Shown here piece after piece: positions 47,850 to 59,400 of a stretch of 64,000 nt of DNA. Position 1 is the stretch's first letter. Every line of letters begins with the position of its first letter. Origin of the DNA: Mugil cephalus (lineage: Eukaryota > Chordata > Actinopteri > Mugiliformes > Mugilidae); NCBI RefSeq assembly GCF_022458985.1, contig NC_061781.1, positions 16,895,001-16,959,000 of the forward strand, read 5' to 3'. Below the pieces are notes generated by a model. That model was not told the DNA's origin, ran no database searches, and worked only from the letters and a program-made list of their open reading frames with translations. Both the position numbers and the translations under genes were made by a program.

Positions 47850-50200
47850 TTGAACTGATCCAAATAAAGACACTTATAATCTTCAGTCATGATCAGACAT
47901 GTTCCAACATCAGATGAGATGCAATCAGATAAAAGTTATCAATTAACTCATAAACAATGTGGCTTAAGGGAGATTTGAGGCTGGTGGAGACCAAAACCGA
48001 GTTTTGAAACGTATCATGACCTGGATATGAGCCACCTGTTTAACCTACCGTTTAATCTCTTTCACTTGTTTATATTATCTTATTGCGTCAGTCGGTGTGG
48101 AAAATCATCTGTGAAAATAGAGTGAGTGGGCCGAGGCCCTGCCCGTACCTTTAATTGCTTGCATTAGAAGAACCATGACTGGAACCTGCTTGGGAGCTTT
48201 TCAGCCAGCGCAGCTAATCCAGGTCCGTAACAACACTGCAGCGTTCCAGGGAAGGATTTGTCTCTGGGTACGTTAGTGGGCAAACCTGGGCATGTCAAGG
48301 GGGAGCGTCCATGCCCTGGCAAGATGATGCCTCATGCAACTCCACACAATCCCTTTCCAGCCATGCAGTCACTAGAGAATGGCAGGGCTCACTGTGGTCA
48401 GATGTTGATTCACAACTGCAGATGCTTCCATGTCAGGAAGCAGTGGTGCGCCCTGTCAGGAGTGGTTCAACAGGAAATGGCTTGTCATGAGCCCAAAAGC
48501 TTCGCCTGTTATTTGTTTAGTTTGGTGAGCTTCCAGCTGCTACATGTGCACAACGATTGGGGGGCACAACGTTAGGGACACCTATATCTTGTAATTGGAA
48601 CAATTTAATGTTAGAATCGGTCGGCGGTAACTTCAGTAGAACGACACGTGTCCCGTTTCATCCAGTCCATCCATTCAACTTCTCCTCTCTGACTCCTGCT
48701 TTTTGAGCAACAGCATTGTGTTGCAAGATGAAATATTCACAGCGCCGGTAACGTGAGCGTAGGTGCAGCCGACCTGCTGCCGCTGCAGTCTGTCCGAACC
48801 TGATCTTGAAGGAAACCTGAGAGGGACCGCCACGCTTTAGGTGTAACAGATATGGCGACAGGGTTTCACTCCTTCAACTGTGTACAAGCGTACAAATGTC
48901 AAGTCATGTGATCCTAACCCACAAAATGGTCAAAATGGTACATTTTAAATAGACTGTTGTCACATATTCAGAATCAGAATTACTTCATTGATCCCAGGGG
49001 GAAATTACTTTTCGTTACAGCAGCTCCTACTCAAAGTGCACCAGTGTTCAGAGTAGGCAATTATAGTAAGAATACATGCACCAATGTAAAAAAAAAAATA
49101 TATATATATAAGAAATATATATAAAAATATGTACTAGTGTAAGTGAACATGTGCTCCGAGTTGTTGCTCTATAGTAACATTAAATATGGGGTATTGCACA
49201 GTTTGAAATGATTGCACATGGTGAGTCTAGAGTCCAATAAATGTATAAGGAAATATATACAAGTATATGAAAAGAAAGTGAGTTATTTCACAATATCGGT
49301 ATAAATATGGGTTATGCACACTCAGAGCGAGGAGTTGTGCTATATTTATTTCTCATCTGGTAACAGTTCAGAAGTTCAGTATTGGCTGTTGCACCTAATT
49401 GTGCTTCTGGACGTAATCCTGAGTTACGTTCACAATCAGCTGTTCATTCTGCACATTATCAGCTTAAATACCAGAGTGTGGCAACAGTTTCCCTGCATGA
49501 AAACATCCTACAACATGATAGAAGTGAACCACTCACACTACACACATCGTAGGTTAGAAACAGACACAATTGGGTGTTTGGTCTTGAAACATGAATGAAT
49601 GTATTCATTTCAAACTATATATAAAAAAACTATTATTTCACTAGTTCAGTTTTGAAATCTTTTCCATTTATTTTGCTTCCAATGAAGATTTTCACTCGAC
49701 AAAGATCAGCAGGGACTTGTTCAGGCCTTTATTCATATATATAAGGTCCGGGTCATGTTAACGTTGGTATTACTCATAACAAACCGTGGAGACGTTAGTG
49801 TTTCCTCATCATGTGTACCTGATAGAGTGTGAACTTGTTCTGCGTTTCAGGTGGCTCTTAATGCGAAATTGAAACAGAAACCCTCGAGTGACTATGCCGT
49901 GATTCTTCCTGTTTATATGTACCAGTGAACCTATACTGCGCGCAGATGAAAGGAACCCGCGCGTGTGCGAATCAAAGGGATTGACGGCGAGCGAGCATGA
50001 ATGGATATCTGCATATTCTCCTCTTCTGGAATAATCTACGTGCGTGTCTCCTTTTCCCCTTTTAGCAGATGTCAGGAGCAGAGGCACTCCCTCATCAGGA
50101 ATGACCCTGTGTGTAGGCTCACACTGTAAATCTCTGTGACGCCTTAATAACACCTTTATGCATCTTATGGCTGGCGGAACAAAAGCCGAAATGTTCCTGC
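47850..50200. other. Intergenic stretch
   Basis: No gene supported. About 48968-49290 looks like a non-LTR retroelement tail (CATTGATCCCAGGGGGAAATT) followed by AT-rich sequence with TA runs. An open frame at 48258-48575 shows no known domain. Confidence 0.4.
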
Positions 50201-50204
50201 TCTC

Positions 50205-50256
<52 letters not shown>

Positions 50257-50258
50257 TC
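50205..50258. repeat. (TTTC)n microsatellite
   Basis: Thirteen or so tetranucleotide units, perfect apart from the CT start. Confidence 0.95.
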
Positions 50259-50548
50259 ATTCCGTAGAGAGCGCCTCTTTTTGTACGTCGATCAGGCCGC
50301 AGAGCTATTTTACCGTAAACGTGTGTTTTGGGGAAACAGAGCAGAGGTGATGCGTGTGTTTGTCTTTCCACCGACACTGGCGGTGTTTTTCAGTGTAATC
50401 TATTTGGTCTGCGAGATTGTGCCGCCCTGTCCGATCTGCCAACCTGGTGGTGCCCCTGGGGGCCACAGTAAAAATGCTGCACCCACAACTGTCACAACTG
50501 CACAACCTGCTGCTCCACATGGGTCACATCACACTGTGGGGGGAGAGT

Positions 50549-50600
50549 GTGAGAGAGCGAGAGAGAAAGAGAGAAAGAGAGAGAGAGAGAGAGAGAGCGA
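50549..50600. repeat. (GA)n microsatellite
   Basis: Purine tract of GA units with AAAG and GC interruptions. It is followed by CTCCCTCCCTCCCTCC (50631-50646), the opposite strand bias. Confidence 0.9.
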
Positions 50601-50649
50601 GCACAGACACCTCCTCTCCACACACTCACTCCTCCCTCCCTCCCTCCGA

Positions 50650-53320
50650 GCTCAAATGAGAACTCCTGCAGTCTGGTGAACTTTCCCAAACTGACAGGAT
50701 CTTCCCGGACGGGCTAATTTTGAATTCATTTCAGCCGCGTTGCCACGAGAACCATGTAGCAATGGTAGATAACGAATCACCTTTCTATTTATTTTCTGGT
50801 TTTGTCATAACGTTTCTGAGTCTTGTGCAATGGAGTATGAAGCGGGACGAGGCGATGGGATCCTCCGTGCCCTTTGAAGACAGAGGTTTGCCACTTTTTT
50901 CCTTTTTTTTCTTTCTCTCTCTCTCTCTTTCTTATTCCACACTTTCAAACAAATTAGATTTGGGGCAACTAGGCCGTGGTTTTTCCTTTTTAGCTCAGCT
51001 TCACTGATGCAGCCTTAAGTGAGCATCTCTTTCACCAAACAGGCTGATTAACATGCAGCTATTGGAAATTAAATATTTAAATATTTATAAATCAGTGTCA
51101 CATCATCTATAATAAAATGCTTTTTTTATGTTATTATTACTATTATGACTCTTTCTTCAGTCATATTACTTATAACATTTAAATATTTTAAGTATACTTT
51201 CTCTTTCCTTTTAAACCGATGTGCTTATTTTATATAGTCAAACCGTGAATCTTTCTCCACGCTGTGTTGCACTTTCTCGGCGTTCTGCTTGAAATGACCA
51301 CATGGTTTCATACACGGTGCCGGCTCCTGATCCAGCCTTTCATCTTCTGATATGATTTGGACTCGATTTTAAGGAACCACTGCAACATAAGTGCACCATG
51401 TGGCAAAAAGGTGGCGTGCGCCCAGCCCGCGGCTGGCTTACAGAGCCAGTAATTGCATTCTAACTCAGCTTAAAGAATAAACTTATAAACGGATTACTGA
51501 CTCAGAAGGAATGTTTCAATATTGGCCCCTGAACCGGGCTTTACATCTGGCAGTTGCAGAGCCCTAATCTTAAAAGACAAACAGGGTGATTGACGGAACA
51601 ATGAATGGGCTTTACTCCATTTTCATTACAAGTCTCAAGGCACAGGCTGAGCACGGCAGCCTGTCACAGGTGGTTAAAATGTTCCCAGCAGCAGGTAAAG
51701 AAATGAAAGAGAAATGACACTTAAAGGGACGTGTAAGGGTAAGGTAGCCAGTGAAAACGAAGCATCCGGCAGATTAGGCCCATCCCGCGTTAATAACAAT
51801 AATAATAATACTAATAAGTTGAATTTCTATAGCGCCTTTCAGTACACAAATCGCTTTACATAAGCATGAGGAACGGATGGGGGAAGGAGGGGTGAGGGCA
51901 AACAGATGGAGGGAAGGCGTTGAAGGAAAACGTCCAAGGCCACAGGTAGCTCAGGTATTACTTGTGGTTTAGCCTTCAAGACTTCAAAAGGCACTCCTCA
52001 TGACGATCGTGAACTGTCAAAACATGTCCATAAAACAAAACCCGGCTTGTAGGGCCCTGTTTTTTCGCTGCTTGCACGCTGACCTCCGCCGCTGGATGTT
52101 GGTCAACCTTTGTCGACCTCTGCGGGGTGGCGGGTTTTTTCTCTCGACCTGAATCCTGAGGCAGGATTTTGAAAAAAGAAAAAAAAAAAAAAAACGCTGG
52201 AGGAAATGCCTCTCTCTGCCGGCTTTTCCTGCGGGGAGAAGCAGAACTGTGATCTAAACTCGGAAAGTGACGAAAGGACATGAACAGGAACTCCAGACAT
52301 TTCCCAGATATGCTGGCCAGGGAGCTTCATTGTTCTGTTAACACCGTTGCGTTTTTGGAAATAGGTCTCCGTGAGCTTCACGTAGTAATTTACATTTAGT
52401 ATCGTTCAAATAATTCATTTATATGTCCCATTGCGTGGATTATTATATTGTCTATTGTTTATTCTTTTTGTAATTCGGCCATCCTTGAGTCATTCTACAG
52501 ACAGTGACGAGACATGCGACTGCTAACAACGCGCCACTCACATAAACACTCACCTGTCTGCTAATTTGTATCAGTACAAGTGGTCTTACATCGCCGCGGC
52601 AACCTGAGGCTGAGTCACTGCGACGTTCGCAGCGATCAGACTCAGTCTAGTTACAGCTCAGAGTATCAGGTGATACCGTGGCACATAATTAAATCTGCAA
52701 CATGTCAGTGCAGCACAAGAGGTAGCCTCATAAAAATGCCTGTGGCAACTGTGACAAACTGTTGTTTGGTGATAAAAATTTACCTCTACAGTCTCAGGTG
52801 CCTTAAATAAACGGGCTGATTACAGATTGGGTGGCCCTCGGCGAAACTGTAAATGATAGCTTGGGTCACATGGCAGCTTTTTTTTTTTTTTTTCTTTTTC
52901 AGTTTTTGTGCACAAGCGTATGTGTCAACAGACTGTGGTCCACTGTGGATACTTTACCCCTGTCATGACACAGTGTTTCTGAACACCCAGTATAAGCAGA
53001 TACATGCAGTCTTCTTGTCACACAGGACTCCTGGCTTCTCAGTTGTGGGATTGGAAACACTTTATTCTTTCTTTATTCTAGGCTTAGCGCCTGTTAAGTT
53101 TATTTGTCTGATCTGAAGCGTTTTCCCCCTTGATCTCGTATCCAAGCACAGAAAAATGTCCCCGTCGCTCGCCCTCTCAGTGGTTTCAGTCAGAGCACCA
53201 CACTGTGGTGGCCACAAGTCCTACAACTACTGAGTGAATTATAAATCTGGGAACGGAAGCACATCACTGTTTCCTAATATGTGTAACTATCAAATGTCGT
53301 ATCACTTGATTCCTCTTTAG
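50650..53320 (+). other. Upstream of gpr156; 5' UTR exons possible but not identified
   Basis: No coding exon supported. A CpG-bearing segment at 52580-52650 and another at 50700-50740 could be promoter or 5' exon. The TATAGCGCC...CGCTTTACATAAG block (51821-51865) is a dispersed-repeat tail. A15 and T16 tracts lie at about 52180-52194 and 52878-52894. Confidence 0.4.
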
Positions 53321-53356
53321 GATGTGTGTGTGATGGTGCGCAGACTGGGGTCAGTC

Positions 53357-53473
53357 ATGGAGCCTGAGCTGAACTGCAGCTCCCAGTGTGATTCCCCACT
53401 TTGCTTCATCCAGTCAGGAGTCAGTCGCCAGGAGGGCATCGACATTCTGCAGAGACTATGCAGCCTAAGCACG
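53357..53473 (+). CDS. gpr156: gpr156 first coding exon
   Basis: 39 codons ending at ACG|GTAATC, phase 0. The exon probably starts at 53322 after a CCTCTTTAG acceptor, so a noncoding first exon lies further upstream. The next coding exon is 3.3 kb away, beyond the TRIM gene. Confidence 0.88.
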
Positions 53474-56400
53474 GTAATCCATCTCCTTCTCAAAGTATGC
53501 ACATTATTACACATATATAAGTAAAATAATAAAGTGAATAATACAGCGAGACAACACATTTTTTGGGGAATTCAAGGCAGATATAAATGTAGAATTCAAG
53601 GCAGACATAGCCCAGATTGATCAGACACCCAAGCTTCATTAATATCATATTCACATTCCTAAATATAGTGCGCATGGTACACTCACTTGCCAAAACAAGT
53701 GTGAGGTGTTAGCTGGAGGATGTAGTTTGTGGTGCTGTTGAATTGGATGTCAGAAATAAACATGTGTCAGTACAACACAGTACAACTCAACACCGACCAC
53801 ATTAGGGTTCAAAACACAGTTGTATTAAAAGCTCTCTTCGTTATTTTTAACACACGCTGAAGACCGCGACCTACTCGAGCCTGAGATTTAGTGCAGGGCA
53901 GTTATACTAAACCGCACACACAATTGTAATATGCAAATCTAAAAAGGGTTAAAGGATCCAAATATATCCTTTGTAATCTACGTATAAATAAGTTCACGTG
54001 AATAAAGTATACTATTATAAATTGTTTTATTAGTGAGAAACACATTAATATAACTAGATTAATGAATGACATGACACAATTTAATAGAAGTTTCGATTTA
54101 CAAAAAAACAGCTTTTCTGTACTCGCCCACTGACGTTGCTGAACAAATAAAATACATCAAACGAGAACTTACTCGAAATGCGGTAATATTCCACTGGTGA
54201 GATCATTTGAATACTAGGAGATGAGAAAGGTTAAGGGGGATGGACTACTGAAGCTATGTTTAGTGTCTCACTCGCTGGTGCCTTTAAGAGAAGACTGAGC
54301 AACACCGTGAGACGTGCACCACAGAGTGTCATGTGACTTTCCGAATAGAAACTAAAGTCGTGGAGACCCCGCGTGAAGGAACACAAATGCAACTTTCTTT
54401 CCTGGCTGCACTGCACAGAAACGAGGTGAGTTATCTCTTTGATTTCTTTCATGCTGTATAATGTTAATTTATGCACAGATCAGTTTCAAAGAGGCGTCTG
54501 CATCTTCACCCAAGGGGGAAGAGATTAGTGAGTTTCCTTTGTTATCATTACCTAACAAGAGAGTGTATTAATGTATTGTGTTACTTTATTTTTACTGGCC
54601 TTACATTCCCTCTTCATGCTTGTATATTGAGCTCAGTGGACATGAAAACCGTCAAGATGAAATACCCTTTGATGAAATGTAACACCGTTCATTTGTTGCT
54701 ATTTGTAGAGGTGGGCAGCTTGCCATGCACAAGTGTTTCTAAGCCAACTAATACAGCGGAAAAAAACAAAAATAGAAGCAGTCTACTTATTTAGTTAAAA
54801 CCCACCTGTTTTCTGTCCGTGTGTGTTACCAGATATGGCTACTGCTGGCGGAGTGCTGTCTAAGGAGCAGCTTCTTTGCCCCATCTGTCTGGATGTCTTC
54901 AACCAACCAGTCTCCACACCTTGTGGGCACAACTTCTGCAAAGACTGCATACAAAGATACCTGCAGAGCGCTATTCTACCGCAGTGCCCAATGTGTAAGC
55001 ACAAGCTGTACACAAGGCCCGACCTCAAAGTTAACACGTTCATATCAGAGGTGACTTCCCAGTTTCGACAGCTAGTTGAGAGATCACATGAAAATGAAAC
55101 CAGCGTTTTGGATCAGTCAGTGGGCTGCAAGGGAGAAGTCTTGTGTGATGTTTGTGTTGGAAAAAGGGTCAAGGCTCTTAAATCCTGTCTGGATTGTTTG
55201 GCTTCGTTCTGCGAGACTCACCTGGAGCCCCATCACGTCCTAGGCACCTTAAAGACACACCACCTGATCAAGCCCATGATGAACATGCAAGACAGGCTAT
55301 GCAAGAAACATGAGAGGCTCCTGGATCTGTTCTGTGGCACCGACCAGATGCATGTGTGCCAGGCATGCGTTAGGAAAGACCACAAGGCTCATCAGACTGT
55401 CCGTATCGAGGACGTGAGCAGAGACAGGAGAGCCCAGATTGGAGGCATCAGCGCAGAAGTGGAAGAAATGATCCAAGGCCGGCTGCAGAAAATCTGTGAG
55501 ATCAATCAAACCGTTGAGCTCAGCAGAAGAAACGCAGAAAGGGAGATTGAAGAGAGTTTGCAAGTCTTCAACAAACTGCTCCAGTTCGTCCAGAGAGGCC
55601 GCGCTGAGGTGGCCGAGGTGATTGGCGCAAAGCAGAGGCAAGTGGAAAGCAGGGCCAACGGGGTTATCGCTGAGCTGGAGCTTGAGATTAATCAACTGAG
55701 GCACAGGAGTAAAGAACTGGAGGAGCTCTCAAACACTGAAGACGACCTCTTTCTTTTCCAGTGCTTTCCCGTTCTCTCCACAATTCCAGCCACCAAAGAT
55801 TGGTCTGACACCTGCGTAAATAGCGCCGAATACGTGGGGACCGTGAGGAGAGCGGTCCGGAGAGTCGCATCTCAACTGGAGGAGACGGTAAAGGCCGAGG
55901 TGAAGAGGCTTTGCGAGACTGAATTTCAGAGGGTGCGGCAATGCACCGTAGACGTTAATTTGGATCCCGACACGGCTCATCCCAAACTGGTGCTGTCTGA
56001 AAACAGGAAGGAGGTCTATCATGGAGAGGTGGCCCTGAACCTTCCTGACAATCCAGAGAGATTCTACCCCTGTGTTAGTGTTCTGGGAAAGGAGGGTTTC
56101 TCCTCTGGCAGGTTGTACTTTGAGGTCCAGGTGAAAGGGAAGACTGAGTGGGATATCGGAGTCGGGCTTGAGTCTGTGAACAGAAAAGGGGGGAATACGT
56201 TAAACCCCGAAAGAGGCTACTGGACTCTAGGGATGAGAGATGGTGGGAGTTACTGGGCACTCAGCAACCCTCCTGTCTGTCTGCCACTGGTCGAGGAGCC
56301 AGAGAGAATCGGGGTGTACGTGGATCTGGAGTGGGGGCAGGTTTCTTTTTATAATGCAGACTCGCACTCTCACATCTACACGTTCACTGGATACTCTTTC

Positions 56401-59400
56401 AATGAACGACTTTTCCCCTACTTTAACCCCCGGCGGAATCATGGCGGCGTCAACTCTGCCCCCCTCATCATTTCACCTGTCAGCATCTAAAATTTCAGAA
56501 CATTTGAGCAGTTGCTTAATGTGTTCGGCTATTTTCTAACTATCACTTTTGTTGTTGGATAAACAAATGTTGTTGAAACTGTGATAAGATTTTATGCTGT
56601 TTGCTTTAATAAAATTGTGTGTACTGAAAGGAACTACTCTTTGTGGTTGTTTTTGCACATTTGACATTTAAAACCAAACACATTACTTATGTAAATTTGG
56701 GTTAGGGTTAGGGTTAGGGCTAGGGCTACGACTAGGGCTAGGGCAAGGGCAAGGGTTAGTTGTGTTAGATTTTAAAGGATTTGCATGTGTGTGTGCATGT
56801 GTGTAGAAGTCGGTGGAGGTCCCGAGGCGTTCCCTCTCCCCAGTGCTGAGTGCGGTGGTGTGGACACTGCTCTCCTGTGGCATCCTGCTGGAGTTCTGCT
56901 TTCTCCTCTTCACGTTGCGCTTCAAAAACAACAGGTAGACCGAAACCTATGCACAAACTCACAGACGAATCGCAATTCACAGGAGCTAACCAATTCTCTG
57001 TATGTTATGTATCATCAGGATAGTGAAGATGTCCAGCCCCAACCTGAATGTCTTGACTCTTTTTGGAAGTGTCCTCACCTATAGCGCCGGCTTCCTGTTT
57101 GCCGTTGATGAACATTCCCAATCGTCCATAGCTTTGCTACAAGTAAGCACCCAAGTGACAGTCAATACTGCATGACAGTTTTGGGGTTGCTGATTTTCAG
57201 GTAACTTTAAATGTGATGGTCTCTCCTATAGGCTCGGGCGTGGACGCTTTGTGTCGGCAGTACTCTGGTGTTTGGGCCGATTCTAGGGAAGACATGGAGA
57301 CTGTACAGAGTGTTCACCCAGCGAGTCCCTGACAAGAGAGTGGTAGGCATGCTCCTCAGGCTTTGGGCAGTCCCATCTGTTTTCAGCATCCAAAGATCCA
57401 GTCTTTGAGCCATGAGTATTTTGGTTAACCAGCATCTTGTTCATTATATACAGTAAATTGTGTGGTATGCAACCTAAACTAGTACATTTCTTTGCAAATA
57501 TCCAAAATGATTTCATCTTGATTGGATTCAATTCTAACTTGACGTTCATGGTATTTGATACACAACTGAAAACTAACTGACCGACTACACTGAAAAATAC
57601 ATTAATGCAAAAAAAAAAAACTTAGTCCACTGTTCTTTTCTTTTTTTCTTTTTTTTATAGTATTTTTTTTTAAAAAAGATGTCATCCTCCTCCAAATCTG
57701 TAGTGAGATGTTTTCTTTTTCTTTTTGTTAGTCTGTCTTTTTTTTTTTTTTTTTTTTTTAAAAACATTTTGGGTCATGTTAGAAAATTCCTTTTCTGGAT
57801 ACTTCTTGACTTCAAAATGTGCTTTAAGCTCTCTGGGCATCACAGAAGCAACCGTTTCTGCAAACAATCCTGCTGTTATTGGTGTTATGACTCTTCCTAT
57901 ACCGTACTTACGTACTGATGCTGTTGTTCCGTTTCCCATCTTTATGAAATCTCCCAGGCTGGTGTCTTATTTGTTCCTTGCTCTTGGAGCCGTGTTTCTG
58001 TGCTTCATACTCAGAAATCTGTTCTGTTCTCTTGTTCTTTTCTAACCGGGTTACTGAAATTATGGCTTTATTTGAAAATGACATGTGTTGCAATAAGTTA
58101 AACTGACAGTTGTCGCATTGAAGTTGCAATGTGGTGCTTGCATTTTAAATGTAGTATGGTATTAAGAGCTATATTTCCACCAAATATATAATTGTAACAA
58201 TACACTTCAGAGTGTTTTTCTCTGCAATTTCTTGTAATAATTAGTTTTTTGTATGTAATTTTTTTTTTTAATGTGATTGGTGACTTTAGTTTCTGTTCCT
58301 CAGATCATCCGAGACATCCAACTGATGGGCATGGTGGCTCTGTTGATCCTGGTCGACATGCTCATCCTCACCATCTGGAGCCTCACAGACCCCGTCAGGT
58401 GTTCACGGTCTGTTGGAGCTGCTGTCAAGGTAGGATTTATTATTAATCAAGTTATGATTGAGCTTTGTTGCACTGCAGGTATTGAATATATCAACTCATA
58501 CTGGCATGTTCTGCCAATTATCAACTAATTGATAGTGTTTGCTCTCCTTGTTGTAGGTGATGGAGAGGGACATTTCCTACTCTTTGTCTCAGCTATACTC
58601 TTGTTCTTCTGCATACTCCAATCTATGGATCATAATTATTACTGTCCAGAAGGTAAAGTTATCTCTACTCAATCTCAGTTTTCACACAGTGTTTTAAAAA
58701 GGATGACCGCTTTAAGTTATCATTTCATAAAGTCACTCAATTTATACCATATTTTATGTGTTTTGTTTGCATTCAAAAATTACTTTATCTCAATGTAAAG
58801 ATGAAGTTTGTCTCTAAATTCACAATCCTTAGAACTGAATTCCCCAAACTTCCAAACATCCACCACCCATTTGAGCAGAACTAACATTAAAAAGTATATT
58901 AATTTCTTTTTAGGGTTGTCTTCTCCTGTATGGCACTTATCTGGCAGGACTAACCAGCAATGTGAGTCATCCCCCGGTCAACCAGTCTCCCACCATCATA
59001 ACAGCCGTCACTTTGGTCACCGTCTCTTCCGCTGTAGCCGTCCCTGTGTTTATCTTCCTGAAGGCCTGGCCCAACCTGATCTACACCGCCGTGGCTGGAG
59101 CCATCTTAATCTGCACGCTAGCTACTAACTGCATGCTATTTGTGCCTCAGGTAAGAAACTAGACAAATATGCAAGCTGCGTGAAAGAAATGATGAAACTG
59201 AGAAGTTTTAAGTTGGAGTTGGAGGAGGTGACACCTTCTGTTTGGTAGCATCGCAGAAAACCACAACTCAGAGGAACTACTTTTTAGTCAGAACTGTCAT
59301 GCAATAATTAAAAAAATGTGTCTGTAAACCAGCAGTAAATACAGGGAGTCATTCAGACAGATGGGAAGTGTACAGACAGATACATGACAAACAGACAGAT

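Noticed and set aside
48258-48575. 105-codon open frame
   Set aside because: No similarity recognised and no gene context. Composition suggests decayed repeat.
50158-50679. Long plus-strand open frame of 173 codons
   Set aside because: It runs through the TTTC and GA microsatellites. The protein is low-complexity and has no domain or splice support.
57585-57939. Lysine-rich minus-strand frames
   Set aside because: Produced by T/A homopolymers in a gpr156 intron.
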